The notes: generated by a model not told the origin, from the sequence alone. Shown: positions 20,336-28,938, counted from the first letter of the stretch. The stretch is 64,000 nucleotides of DNA from Halorubrum lacusprofundi ATCC 49239 (GCF_000022205.1 NC_012028.1:124001-188000), one strand, 5' to 3'. Made by a program: numbers and translations.

Positions 20336-21157
20336 ATGGACGTAACCGAGGACGCGGTTCGGGACATCTGCACGGACGCAGTCTTCGAACGGGGCGAACG
20401 ATATCTTGCTGAGGGACGTATCCACGAGATTCACCGCGTCGACACCACCGTAACCGCCGTCGTGAGTGGCAGCCGTCAGTACGATGTTCGTGTTGACCTC
20501 GCCACTGGCGGGTTTGCCCCGTGGTGCGATTGTCCGTACGACGGGCCGGGTGCGTGTAAGCACGTTGTCGCCGTGTTGCTTCGGTGTGTCGACGACCCAC
20601 CGTCAGACAACGGCGATCGACTCGATGCCGCACTCGGTGGCGCCGACGCCGACGAACTGCGCGCGTTCCTGCGTGATGAACTCGCGACCGATACGGATCT
20701 CCGCGATCGGTTTCTCGCCCGCGTCGGCGAGCCGATGAGACAGTCGGTCGACGAGCTTCGCACTTCGATCGACCGGCGGTTCGAAGAGACGAACCCTGAG
20801 TACCACGTCGTCTTCGAGCCCATCGACTTCACGCAGTGGTTCGATCTCGCAAACGAGCATCGCGAGCAGGGGCGGGCCGCGTCGGCGGCAACCGTCTACC
20901 GGGCACTCACCGAGTCACTCGACGAGAACATGGAGCGCGTTGACGGTGCGTACGACCATTTCTCGCGTGCATTTAGTCGGGCACTCGACGGATATGTTGA
21001 CTGTGTCGCAGCTACGGAACGCGACGCTGATGCGGTCACTGACGCCGTCGCATTTCTCACCGAGCGGGCGGTGTCGGGAACACCGTTCCTCGCGGAACAC
21101 TTCGAGAAGGCCGCGGTCGAACTCCAGGAAAAGATAGATGAGCAGTCTTGCAAGTAG
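20336..21157 (+). CDS. SWIM zinc-finger protein, larger form
   Basis: A 273-residue protein with a SWIM site at about residues 62-82 (PWCDCPYDGPGACKHVVAVL). An acidic helical region follows, with repeated DELRAFLRDELATDTDLRDR-like heptad character. The N-terminal AVRDICTDAVFERGERYLAE is the usual lead-in of SWIM proteins. It starts 2 nt after the TumE-like gene and so is the third gene of a HTH/toxin-like/SWIM operon. Confidence 0.75.
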   Translation: MDVTEDAVRDICTDAVFERGERYLAEGRIHEIHRVDTTVTAVVSGSRQYDVRVDLATGGFAPWCDCPYDGPGACKHVVAVLLRCVDDPPSDNGDRLDAALGGADADELRAFLRDELATDTDLRDRFLARVGEPMRQSVDELRTSIDRRFEETNPEYHVVFEPIDFTQWFDLANEHREQGRAASAATVYRALTESLDENMERVDGAYDHFSRAFSRALDGYVDCVAATERDADAVTDAVAFLTERAVSGTPFLAEHFEKAAVELQEKIDEQSCK

Positions 21158-21202
21158 CTGTGTCGCCCTCGATGACGCCCGCAAGTTCGAAGATCACAAG
21201 AA

Positions 21203-21754
21203 TTAGTTTATGACGCGATCAGCCACGTTGATCTGCTGTTCGCGAGCGGCTTCGACGTCCGAGTAGAGCGCCAACGCGTGCTTGATGAGGCGACGGTCTT
21301 CCAGATTCTCCTCCCACCGTGTGATCACGTCACGGCGCTCGTGGAGATCGGAACTTGTGAGGTCGCCGTCGGCGAGCGACTGTTCGAGCTCCTCCCACGT
21401 CTCGACATCGAAGGTTGCCTGCCACTCCTCGATCTCCTTGGTGATCGCGGCCAATTCGCTCCGCAGCTCCTCGCGCGTGTTTGCCTCGATGAGCGTCCGG
21501 ATCTCCTCGAAGAGCAGTCGCGTGTAGTCCGGCTGGTAGCGCGTCGTCTCACCGGCTTCGACGCGACGCAGCTGGCCTTGGTCGACAAGATCCTGAAGTT
21601 CCTCGTTGGTCGTACTCCAAGCGGCGTCGGCCTGTTCGCTGATCCAGTTGACTGAACGGGGTTCGCGGAGTGTCTCGGCGACTGCTCGAATACGGTCACG
21701 GGCGCTCATCGACGCAGCCCACGACTGAACGCCGTCTGGCGAGGATTCGGACAT
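21203..21754 (-). CDS. HTH regulator related to the one at 19.4 kb
   Basis: A 183-residue protein from the ATG at 21754 (a GTG three codons earlier is possible). It has an N-terminal winged HTH (RDRIRAVAETLREPRSVNWI, then SEQADAAWSTTNEELQDLVD) and a long charged helical part ending EDRRLIKHALALYSDVEAAR. The domain layout mirrors the HTH gene at 19372, but this copy has no adjacent toxin-like partner. A CATATATGG box lies about 40 nt upstream, in the gap shared with the divergent gene at 21891. Confidence 0.7.
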   Translation of the reverse strand: MSESSPDGVQSWAASMSARDRIRAVAETLREPRSVNWISEQADAAWSTTNEELQDLVDQGQLRRVEAGETTRYQPDYTRLLFEEIRTLIEANTREELRSELAAITKEIEEWQATFDVETWEELEQSLADGDLTSSDLHERRDVITRWEENLEDRRLIKHALALYSDVEAAREQQINVADRVIN

Positions 21755-21890
21755 GTTTGACACCTCTTACGACAGTGTTGGCGCTGAACTCCCATATATG
21801 TTTGTACGCTCTCGTATAATCAAGAGTGCGTTGCGAGCGAAGGCGTCCGGACGTTGAAATACGATACCGACAAAAGCTACGAGCCAATCG

Positions 21891-22772
21891 ATGTACAACC
21901 GATATTCTGACTTCGAGGAACTGCGGCCGACCGGCGAGGCGTCCCACATTCCGGATACGAGGTTGGGCGACGAGTGTGAGGGTACCCCCCGGCGGCAACG
22001 CGTCGCGACGAGCTCTGGTGGCTACCCTGATGCACCGACGGTAACCGACGGCGAGTGTCGTTCCTGTGGGGCGTCAGTCCCAGACGGCCAGACGAAATGC
22101 CGGTTCTGTCTCACCAACCATCTCGGGAGTGGCGCCACAAGCACGAACGAGACAGCGTCGACGACGTTCCTCGGTATCGTCCACCTGATCGTCGAGTCGA
22201 CCACGTTCTACGGCGCCGTCGCAAAGGGTGGTGCCGCGGCGAACCTTCTCTCCGCCAACGAGGCGGAGCCGGCCGTCGACGACTACACCCTCATCTACGA
22301 TCTCGACGAGGCGCCGGCGCGCCAGCTGGTCGAGCAATGGCCCTCACTCCCCGACGCGGTACAGGTGTCGTCGGAAGAGGGAGAGCAGCTTCTCAGTGCC
22401 GCCCGTGACGGGGCTGGGTGGCACGAGCAGGGAGCGTCGGAGCGTCAGGAGCAGGCCCCAAGGCGGCTCTACGACCAGCATGGGGACGGCATCCGCGACG
22501 CGTCGCGTCTCAACGCGGTCCTCGACGACGCCGACGATGCGGTGTGGCTGGTTCCAGCGATGGCGCTGACCGAATCCGCTCGGGAGGATAAGACTAATAG
22601 TCAGGTGTCGTTGGTACCTACGAGTCAGGATCTCGATTGTCAAGCCTGTGGACGGGCGACCGACCACCAGTTCAAGATCCACGAGTCGGTCCCGGCTGCG
22701 GCGTGGACGGGCCAACCGATCTGGGAGTGCCGGGTGTGTGGTTCGGCTCGCTACGGACCCAGTCTCGAGTAG
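21891..22772 (+). CDS. Double zinc-ribbon protein of unknown function
   Basis: A 293-residue protein with one zinc ribbon near residues 56-71 (CRSCGASVPDGQTKCRFC) and a second at the C-terminus (CQACGRATDHQFKI, then WECRVCGSARYG). Between them is an acidic domain that includes a segment repeatedly mentioning acid pairs (ANEAEPAVDDYTLIYDLDEA). Proteins of this look are typical of haloarchaeal plasmids and integrated elements, but I know of no function. Confidence 0.7.
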   Translation: MYNRYSDFEELRPTGEASHIPDTRLGDECEGTPRRQRVATSSGGYPDAPTVTDGECRSCGASVPDGQTKCRFCLTNHLGSGATSTNETASTTFLGIVHLIVESTTFYGAVAKGGAAANLLSANEAEPAVDDYTLIYDLDEAPARQLVEQWPSLPDAVQVSSEEGEQLLSAARDGAGWHEQGASERQEQAPRRLYDQHGDGIRDASRLNAVLDDADDAVWLVPAMALTESAREDKTNSQVSLVPTSQDLDCQACGRATDHQFKIHESVPAAAWTGQPIWECRVCGSARYGPSLE

Positions 22773-22790
22773 CTCCAGTGCTGGGCGTCG

Positions 22791-22835
22791 ATTAACCAAC
22801 ATCTCTACAGATGCCTCCGAGTTTCGTTGGTTAAT
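22791..22835. repeat. 10-bp perfect inverted repeat
   Basis: ATTAACCAAC (22791-22800) and GTTGGTTAAT (22826-22835) are perfect inverted copies with 25 nt between them. They lie between the zinc-ribbon gene and a small gene at 22870. It could be a paired operator site, a transcript hairpin or a relic of a mobile end. Confidence 0.7.
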
Positions 22836-22869
22836 ACCGTGATCTCCTTTAACTCCGGCGCCAGTCTCG

Positions 22870-23100
22870 ATGGGGAGTCTATCTGCGCCGGCGAGCGGTG
22901 AGGCGCTTCCGATGGAGCAAGAGTTCAAACAAGGCTACCGGATGCATTGCGTGCTCAGTAACCTGAATCGTCTAGATATCGACCGACTGGACGATGCAGA
23001 TCAGGAACGAGTCGAGAGAGCAAGAGCTCTCCTGGAAGAGGTGAGCCTTCTCACTAGACCAGCCGACGGCGACGGAACAGACGCCCGAGCAGACACGTAA
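22870..23100 (+). CDS. Small acidic protein of unknown function
   Basis: A 76-residue protein, or 62 residues if it starts at the internal ATG at 22912 (MEQEFKQGYRMHC). It has a predicted helix LDDADQERVERARALLEEVS and an acidic disordered tail. The conserved-looking start and haloarchaeal composition support a real gene, but there is no family recognition. Confidence 0.5.
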   Translation: MGSLSAPASGEALPMEQEFKQGYRMHCVLSNLNRLDIDRLDDADQERVERARALLEEVSLLTRPADGDGTDARADT

Positions 23101-23138
23101 CGGCGTCTCCGGCCCGGTTACAGAGGGCTGCTGAGCCT

Positions 23139-23170
23139 ATTTTGTCGCCCCCCGAAGGGGTGCGGGGGCT
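23139..23170 (+). promoter_or_regulatory. T-tract/GGGTG hairpin element, copy b
   Basis: ATTTTG, then GCCCCCCGAAGGGGTG and CGGGGGC, forming a GC stem around a GGGGTG core; 19 nt before the next ATG. Confidence 0.5.
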
Positions 23171-23188
23171 TCCCCGCGAAATCCAGAC

Positions 23189-23569
23189 ATGGCCACACTA
23201 CAAGCTGCGACGACGTCGACCGGCGCAATCGTATCGAATCCGCAGGCAGTCCGCGAGCTCTGTGAGAACTACTGCTTTGGGACGCTCGACTGGGAGGTCA
23301 CGGAGGAGGGCGAGCTCACTATCTGGGGGTGCGACGACTTCGAGGTATACGAGGCACGGGAGAGCGGCCTCCCGGACTACGAGGGCGGCATCGTAACTCA
23401 CGAGTTCCTCCGGTCGCTCGCTGACCATCTCGAACCGAACGAAGAATTCGATATCCAGACGGCCGGTTTCACGAAATGCCGATTCCCGGTGCTGGCGAAG
23501 CGGTACGTCGTTCGCGACGGCGAAGTCCTCCACGCGGACCTCAGTTCCCCCGACCCGATCGACGAGTAG
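23189..23569 (+). CDS. Conserved haloarchaeal hypothetical protein
   Basis: A 126-residue, strongly acidic soluble protein with one YCFGTLDWEVTEEGELTIWG stretch and a C-terminal FTKCRFPVLAKRYVVRDGEV. I recall similar proteins in other haloarchaeal mobile regions, but no function is known. It starts 19 nt after a hairpin element and ends 2 nt before the next one. Confidence 0.65.
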   Translation: MATLQAATTSTGAIVSNPQAVRELCENYCFGTLDWEVTEEGELTIWGCDDFEVYEARESGLPDYEGGIVTHEFLRSLADHLEPNEEFDIQTAGFTKCRFPVLAKRYVVRDGEVLHADLSSPDPIDE

Positions 23570-23570
23570 C

Positions 23571-23604
23571 GTTGTTCGTCCCCGGGAGGGGTGCGGGGCG
23601 ACAC
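23571..23604 (+). promoter_or_regulatory. T-tract/GGGTG hairpin element, copy c
   Basis: GTTGTTC, then GTCCCCGGGAGGGGTG and CGGGGCGAC; a weaker T tract but the same GGGGTG core and spacing. It lies 34 nt before the next ATG. Confidence 0.45.
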
Positions 23605-23637
23605 AGCACAAGCATCGCCTCGTAAGGTGATTGAATC

Positions 23638-24300
23638 ATGGGACACCGCGCACTTGTTGCGTACGAACGTACCGATGGCCAGTACACGCTCCACTACTCT
23701 CACTGGGGTGCTGCAAACCTGAAACTGAAGCACCGTATCACGGCCGAAACACCGTTCGGTAGCGAAGATACCGACTCGAAGTGGGCGAAACAGCTGCTGT
23801 CGGAGTTGGCCGATGGCCTCGAGGCAGACGCCGTCGACGGCTACCTCGCCGATGAGGATCGACCGTCGACGGTCGTCGAGCCGAAGCCCCGTGCCACCGG
23901 GCTCACCCTCGACGAGATCGTCGCTGACCACCTCGACTACCTCCACCACGAGGCGTTCTTCGTGGTGTCGACGACGTTCGAGGTGACCGCCTACCGGACG
24001 CTGTGGTTCGGCCTCCAGTACGATTCGGAGACAGTCGAACAGGGGGAGACGGTCGGGAACGGCGCGCTCGCGACGGTGCGCTGGTACGACGGCGAGCCGG
24101 TCGGCGACGGCCACCTGCAGGGACAGTTCGCGGCCCTCAAAGACGTCGTCGGCGATATGCTCGACAAAGGCGTCTTCACGCCGTCGACGGCGAGACAGTA
24201 CCTGAAACAGAAGCTGGCCAAGCGAGTCGGAGACCAACAGGAGCTGCGCATTCCGACCGGAGAATCACCCTTCGAGACGGCGAGCCAGACCTGCTCCTAG
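23638..24300 (+). CDS. Conserved haloarchaeal protein (DUF6735-like)
   Basis: A 220-residue protein opening with MGHRALVAYERTDGQYTLHY and SHWGAANLKLKH, which I recall as the hallmark of the haloarchaeal DUF6735 family. The rest is acidic with no membrane segment. The function is unknown; members are common in plasmid-like regions. A degenerate IS-type repeat follows the stop directly. Confidence 0.7.
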   Translation: MGHRALVAYERTDGQYTLHYSHWGAANLKLKHRITAETPFGSEDTDSKWAKQLLSELADGLEADAVDGYLADEDRPSTVVEPKPRATGLTLDEIVADHLDYLHHEAFFVVSTTFEVTAYRTLWFGLQYDSETVEQGETVGNGALATVRWYDGEPVGDGHLQGQFAALKDVVGDMLDKGVFTPSTARQYLKQKLAKRVGDQQELRIPTGESPFETASQTCS

Positions 24301-24301
24301 T

Positions 24302-24395
24302 TGGCCCTGCTAAAATACTCATCATCTGGTAGTTTTCTGAGGCCGTGCTGAATACAGCGCGCGTATCTCGCAGGCTATCAAGACCCAGCAAATCT
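24302..24395. repeat. Degenerate IS-end/MITE-like repeat
   Basis: Begins with GGCCCTGCTAAAATACTC, a degraded version of the GGCTCTGTTGAAATCCTC end seen elsewhere, and continues with GTGCTGAATACAGCGCGCGT and ATCTCGCAGG. Related GTGCTGAA...GTATCTCGCACGC sequence recurs near 26549 and 27396. Confidence 0.5.
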
Positions 24396-24435
24396 ATGAC
24401 GCCAGAGTGATATTCACGCCTCTAATACATCCGCT

Positions 24436-26085
24436 ATGGCAGTCTTACCAGCATCTCCGCTCTTTTTGCTCTATGTTGGTGTGTTTTTGATTGCCGCACT
24501 CACCTGTTTTGCAAGCCTCACACGACTTCACCATATCACTGACTCAGACACGCGACAAGGGTTGTGGGCGCTTTTATTGACGAGTGGCGGGTGGGCAGCT
24601 GCTCACGTCGGTTTTCTGGTCTCCCCGACAACATCACTCAAACTCGGGTGGTATACCCTCGGACTGGTGCTAGGTCTCGCCGCAGTCGGAGCATGGCTGT
24701 ACTTCTGTTCTGCATACACCGGCCGTACATACCACCGAAACCCAACATATCGTCGCCTCGCTATCGCCGTCTACATCGCACTCGTCGCGGTGAAGGTCAC
24801 TAATCCCCTCCACCGCGAATACTTCACAACAACAGTCGTCGCTACCCCGTTCCCTCATCTATCCGTATATACGGGGCCACTACACTGGACCGCGATGGGG
24901 CTCTCGTACGCGCTCGCCTTTGTCGGTTACTTCATGCTCCTGGAACTGTTCACGCAAATCGACCTTGACACACGGGCACTCTTTGCTCTCGTTGGGATCA
25001 CTGGCCTTCCCGTCGTGTTGGATCTTGTTGGGTACACCACGCCCTACCTCATCGACATCACCTACGAGCCGCTGGGGGTCGCCGTCTTCGCTGTTGGTGT
25101 CGCATTCGTCTACATCGACCAGTTCGAGGCCGTCCAACTGGCCGCCGAACGGGACACACCAGTTATCGCACTTGACGTGGACAATTACATTCGGGACACG
25201 AATCGTGCTGCGCTGACCCTGTTTCCCGAGATCGACGGTGCAGAGGGTGCTCATCTGGAGACGTCACTCCCGCAAGTGGCCGACTGCCTTGACAGCGATA
25301 ATCCGATTCTGAAGGTGCAGCAGGAGGGCTCTACGCGGTATTACCGTGTGACGGAGACGCCATATGGGACGGTGAAATCCGGACTCGGTCGAACTATCGT
25401 ACTCACCGATGTGACCGACCGTGAGAGGTACCGCGAGGAGTTAGAGCGTCAGAATGAACGTCTCGAACAGTTTGCCAGTTTAGTGAGCCACGACCTCCGA
25501 AACCCACTCAATGTGGCCACAGGTCGGTTCGAGTTACTTCGTGAGGAGGTTGTGATGGCGGCAGATAATGAGAACGCAGAGGCTGTTGAGCGGGCGCTGA
25601 CCCGGATGGACGACCTGATAAACCAAATTCTCACCCTTGCCCGTGAGGGACAACCGGTTGAGCAGTGGGACGCCGTGTCTCTCTCGTCGGTCGCAAAGGG
25701 GAGCTGGGAGATGGTCGAGACGGACACTGCCGAATTACGGGTCGATGATGACTTGGCGTTCAAAGCGGACCCCGCACGGCTGAAACGACTCTTCGAAAAC
25801 CTGTTTCGGAACGCACTGGACCACGGCGGCCCAGACGTGACGGTTACCGTTGGGGCGCTGTCTGACAAACCGGGGTTCTACGTGTTCGACGATGGGCCCG
25901 GTATCCCCGAGGGCGATGGTGACTCCGTGTTCGAGCCGGGATATACAACCCGTGAGGAGGGAACCGGATTTGGGCTCGCTATTGTCGCCGAAATGGTCAC
26001 TGCACATGGGTGGACGATTCAGGTGACCGAGAGCGAGACAGGTGGTGCTCGCTTCGAGATTCTCGGTGTCGAATCCGTGGCGTGA
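24436..26085 (+). CDS. Sensor histidine kinase with N-terminal 7TM domain
   Basis: A 549-residue membrane sensor kinase. Residues ~10-225 form seven hydrophobic segments of the histidine-kinase N-terminal 7TM type. A PAS-like region (~240-340) is followed by HisKA with the phospho-acceptor H352 in LVSHDLRNPLN. The ATPase domain shows the N box FENLFRNALDHGG, FDDGPGIPEGD and GTGFGLAIV. No response regulator lies next to it, which is common in haloarchaea. Signal unknown. TATA-like patches occur just upstream. Confidence 0.92.
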   Translation: MAVLPASPLFLLYVGVFLIAALTCFASLTRLHHITDSDTRQGLWALLLTSGGWAAAHVGFLVSPTTSLKLGWYTLGLVLGLAAVGAWLYFCSAYTGRTYHRNPTYRRLAIAVYIALVAVKVTNPLHREYFTTTVVATPFPHLSVYTGPLHWTAMGLSYALAFVGYFMLLELFTQIDLDTRALFALVGITGLPVVLDLVGYTTPYLIDITYEPLGVAVFAVGVAFVYIDQFEAVQLAAERDTPVIALDVDNYIRDTNRAALTLFPEIDGAEGAHLETSLPQVADCLDSDNPILKVQQEGSTRYYRVTETPYGTVKSGLGRTIVLTDVTDRERYREELERQNERLEQFASLVSHDLRNPLNVATGRFELLREEVVMAADNENAEAVERALTRMDDLINQILTLAREGQPVEQWDAVSLSSVAKGSWEMVETDTAELRVDDDLAFKADPARLKRLFENLFRNALDHGGPDVTVTVGALSDKPGFYVFDDGPGIPEGDGDSVFEPGYTTREEGTGFGLAIVAEMVTAHGWTIQVTESETGGARFEILGVESVA

Positions 26086-26258
26086 ATCGGTTGACAGGCC
26101 CAGTCTTTTCTGCTAAACCTATTCTCTGTATCGGTCACATCAGTAGTGATGAGCATCGAGAAGGTGGAAGAGGCACTGCTGTATAGATGGCGCGAGTCAA
26201 TCATGGGACAATCCTGATTTTACGAAACGCTTTCCATAGCACTCTCCCTACTTTCGGT

Positions 26259-26480
26259 ATGTCCACGACCGTTGCAATTCCCGACGCAGACGAGCTTTGT
26301 GTGTACTGTGAGTCGCGTATTTTCGACCACGACCCAATCTGTGTCCGTGACTGTGACAACGACTGCGGCTCCCCCGAGTACTTCTGCAACTATGCGTGTC
26401 TCTCCGCATACATCGAGGAAAACAGCTTGACGACTGGGAATGCGTGTGTGTGGAATCCTGACGAAAGCAACTGCTGCTAA
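26259..26480 (+). CDS. Small cysteine-rich zinc-finger protein
   Basis: A 73-residue protein with cysteine pairs CVYC, CVRDCDNDC, FCNYAC and a final NCC, giving at least two zinc sites. Small zinc-finger proteins of this size are abundant in haloarchaea and several act as regulators. I start at the ATG at 26259; the frame is open upstream for 24 codons of non-family sequence. Confidence 0.7.
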   Translation: MSTTVAIPDADELCVYCESRIFDHDPICVRDCDNDCGSPEYFCNYACLSAYIEENSLTTGNACVWNPDESNCC

Positions 26481-26548
26481 TCGGCCATATCAGTGACAAA
26501 GGCTGGGACATCTACGAGCAACTGACTCAATATCGCTCCAACAGGGCG

Positions 26549-26613
26549 TGCTGAACCCACTCTCTGTATCTCGCACGCCGTTTGTATCAGTTGCTGAGGA
26601 TTTCAACAGGGCC
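26549..26613. repeat. Degenerate IS right-end/MITE-like repeat
   Basis: GTGCTGAAC...CTCTGTATCTCGCACGC...TATCAG, ending in AGGATTTCAACAGGGCC, the inverted form of the GGCTCTGTTGAAATCCT end. The sequence at 27396-27460 has the same order of blocks. Confidence 0.55.
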
Positions 26614-26694
26614 ACCGGACAGGGAGTGCTGACCCGAGTATCCACTGACTCTCTACCCCACTTGTTCATCAGAGTACAGGTCGTATATTCCAGT

Positions 26695-27366
26695 ATGAAG
26701 ACGATTCACCGGTTCCTGTTGGCTGCGGGCTTCGTCGTGTTGTCCGGCATTGTGAGCTTGCTTGCTGCTCCATCGCTCCCCGCTGAACTCGTCACGAACT
26801 GGGATGCCGCTGGTAACCCCAACGGAACGATGCAGAAGACGCTCGCCCTCTGGCTCACCCCCGCCCTGATGGCAGGAATCCTTGGCTTGTTCGCCGTCAT
26901 TCCACGGATCGACCCGCTTCGAGAAAACATCGCCGAGTTCCGGTCGTACTACGACTGGTTCGTCGTCATCTTCACCATCTATATGTTCGTTGTCCACGCT
27001 GGCGTCGTCGCGTTCAATCTCGGCTACGAGTTTGACTTCACGTATCTGATTCTCGTCGCCGCGGCTGGCCTGTTCTACTACAGCGGCGTCGTGCTCACGC
27101 ACGCCAAGCAGAACTGGTTCGTCGGCATACGGACACCGTGGACCCTCAGCAGCGAGGAAGTCTGGGCACGAACCCACGCGCTCGGCGGCCGCCTCTTCAA
27201 ACTCACCGCCATCCTCACGGTCGTCGGCCTACTGTTCGGCAACTACGCGCTCTACTTCCTCCTCGTCCCTGCACTTCTGACAGCCGGCGGCACCATCGTG
27301 TACTCGTACTACCTCTACGAGCGACTTGACCGAACCTCGGAGACTACCTCAGGGTCGAATCTGTAA
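26695..27366 (+). CDS. SdpI-family membrane protein (DUF1648 + SdpI)
   Basis: A 223-residue membrane protein with about six hydrophobic segments. An N-terminal DUF1648-like part contains LVTNWDAAGNPNGTMQKTLA, and a C-terminal SdpI-like part contains WFVGIRTPWTLSSEEVWART, the family hallmark. In Bacillus, SdpI gives immunity to the SdpC toxin; archaeal members are widespread and their partners unknown. No SdpC- or SdpR-like gene is adjacent. I start at the ATG at 26695; the upstream open frame reads IS-relic sequence. Confidence 0.85.
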   Translation: MKTIHRFLLAAGFVVLSGIVSLLAAPSLPAELVTNWDAAGNPNGTMQKTLALWLTPALMAGILGLFAVIPRIDPLRENIAEFRSYYDWFVVIFTIYMFVVHAGVVAFNLGYEFDFTYLILVAAAGLFYYSGVVLTHAKQNWFVGIRTPWTLSSEEVWARTHALGGRLFKLTAILTVVGLLFGNYALYFLLVPALLTAGGTIVYSYYLYERLDRTSETTSGSNL

Positions 27367-27395
27367 GTCGCTACCCCCCGAGCACTCATCTCGTT

Positions 27396-27460
27396 TGCTG
27401 CATACAGTCTCTGTATCCTGCACGCGACATCTGCCAGGTCCGGGGGATTCCAACAAAGCC
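27396..27460. repeat. Degenerate IS right-end/MITE-like repeat
   Basis: TGCTGCATACAGTCTCTGTA, then CCTGCACGCG, ending GGGGATTCCAACAAAGCC. The block order is the same as in the repeat at 26549-26613, but it is more decayed. Confidence 0.5.
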
Positions 27461-27488
27461 CCTAGTTCGATCTGCTTCGTGGCAGCTG

Positions 27489-27520
27489 CTGTTTTTCAGG
27501 GTCGGAATGGGTGAGCCCCG
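27489..27520 (+). promoter_or_regulatory. T-tract/GGGTG hairpin element, copy d
   Basis: CTGTTTTTCAGGG, then TCGGAATGGGTGAGCCCC; the pairing GGG/CCC is weak, but the T tract and GGGTG core are kept. It lies 19 nt before the ATG at 27539. Confidence 0.45.
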
Positions 27521-27538
27521 CCGTAGGCTCGTGATTCG

Positions 27539-27955
27539 ATGACCTCAGAGGACGACCCGTTTCACGACTGCGAGTTGGATCCCGAAGCGATCCTCGGAAC
27601 ACACACCTTCGAAGATGTCCTGTTCACCGACGACACGGAAACACCGGTGAACGTGCTGACTGGCGAGACACCAGCGCATTCGCAAGCGACCGTCGAGGAA
27701 GCGAAGGAGTTCGCTGCGAGTATCGACACGGAAACACCCCAAATCGCGCTCCCCGCATCCGTCGAGTCGCAGGTCGAAACACAGAGCAAGCCCTACACAG
27801 CGGCCGCATTCTTCCACTTCAAGGCGACAGGCTCGCTCAAACGCCACCGTGCTTACCACGCCGCCTACGAGTCGGACGGGTTCGCGGTCGATTTCGAGGC
27901 CGACTACGAATCGGGCGATCTGACCATCACTGTCGGACGAGCGGACGAAGCCTGA
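27539..27955 (+). CDS. Hypothetical acidic protein
   Basis: A 138-residue soluble acidic protein. The C-terminal part (FHFKATGSLKRHRAYHAAYE, then SDGFAVDFEADYE) looks folded; the N-terminal half is Asp/Glu/Thr-rich. I recognise no family. It lies between two copies of the hairpin element. Confidence 0.6.
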   Translation: MTSEDDPFHDCELDPEAILGTHTFEDVLFTDDTETPVNVLTGETPAHSQATVEEAKEFAASIDTETPQIALPASVESQVETQSKPYTAAAFFHFKATGSLKRHRAYHAAYESDGFAVDFEADYESGDLTITVGRADEA

Positions 27956-27975
27956 GAATCCGCCGTCACGAGGAG

Positions 27976-28008
27976 CGTTTTTCGAGCGCCGGCGATGGGT
28001 GCCGGCGC
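27976..28008 (+). promoter_or_regulatory. T-tract/GGGTG hairpin element, copy e
   Basis: CGTTTTTCGA, then GCGCCGGC-GATGGGT-GCCGGCGC, a perfect 8-bp stem with GGGT in the loop. It lies 52 nt before the ATG at 28060. Confidence 0.55.
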
Positions 28009-28059
28009 AGCTGGAGCGAGCAACGACCCCCGGTGCGTCGGCGTTTCGAGGTGTTCAAG

Positions 28060-28551
28060 ATGCATATGGTGATTTACGCGCTAGTAGAGGAATCGACCCA
28101 CGACGACGCACTGGCCACCGGAAAGACGGTGTTCGACCGCTTGGTCGGCGCGGACCCACACGCCGGCGCCGTCTTCGACTACCACGTGACTTTCGATGAG
28201 GAGGACACGTCCGTTGCGGGGACAGCGCGATGGGGAGAGTTGCCGACCGCGGCTCCTGTCGACTCTGATGACGGTCAGGAGCTCCTGGAGCGTGGGTGGG
28301 AGGCGACGAAGGAAGAGTTCGAGCGCAATCTCGACCGGGTGAAGGAGGCCATCGGGGAGCTCTCCGACGAGGAGATCATGCGCGACGAGGACCTCGCGCG
28401 GCACGCCTTCCACCAGGTCGGTGCGTACGACGGCCCGACGATCTTCCTGTACACCGAACACGGAACCGGCATTCGCCACCGTGGACAGCTGGACCGACTC
28501 CTCGAGGAGAGTGAAGAGATCTGGATCGTGCCCGCTGACGTCCACTTCTAA
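28060..28551 (+). CDS. Conserved haloarchaeal hypothetical protein
   Basis: A 163-residue acidic protein from the ATG at 28060, with an alternative ATG two codons later. MVIYALVEESTHDDALATGK at the N-terminus and FLYTEHGTGIRHRGQLDRLL near the end look conserved. No known motif is present. The next gene starts 2 nt after its stop, so they form an operon. Confidence 0.65.
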   Translation: MHMVIYALVEESTHDDALATGKTVFDRLVGADPHAGAVFDYHVTFDEEDTSVAGTARWGELPTAAPVDSDDGQELLERGWEATKEEFERNLDRVKEAIGELSDEEIMRDEDLARHAFHQVGAYDGPTIFLYTEHGTGIRHRGQLDRLLEESEEIWIVPADVHF

Positions 28552-28553
28552 GA

Positions 28554-28919
28554 ATGCCCCGTATCACCAACTGGCGACGCGAGAGCCGCTCGCCGACGCT
28601 CGCGTATCGGAACACCGAGACTGGTGTGCAAGCCGTCCTGCATCGAGCGCCAGATTCGTATCGGTACAAATGGCGTGGAGCAATCCTCGTCGACGGCTAC
28701 CCGGTGTGGTCGCGGGGGTACGAGACGAAAGACGCGACGGCGTTCCGTGACGAGCTCCGGGAGCGTCCCGCTCCGGACCTCAGCTGTCCGGAGTGTCCGA
28801 ACGAGGACGTTCGTGTCGGCGAGAAAGCGGCAGACGGGGCGAATGTCCAGCGGTGGTACGACTGCCCCGACTGTGGGTACGAAGCCCCCTCACGCATCGT
28901 CTACGGCGCCGAACGGTGA
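28554..28919 (+). CDS. Zinc-ribbon protein of unknown function
   Basis: A 121-residue protein with an N-terminal region that seems to interact with structured partners (RNTETGVQAVLHRAPDSYRY) and a C-terminal zinc ribbon: CPECPNEDV and, further on, CPDCGYE. The preceding gene ends 2 nt upstream. No enzyme motif is visible; a nucleic-acid or protein-binding role is inference. Confidence 0.65.
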   Translation: MPRITNWRRESRSPTLAYRNTETGVQAVLHRAPDSYRYKWRGAILVDGYPVWSRGYETKDATAFRDELRERPAPDLSCPECPNEDVRVGEKAADGANVQRWYDCPDCGYEAPSRIVYGAER

Positions 28920-28938
28920 GTGAATAAGCGCTGGGTGC

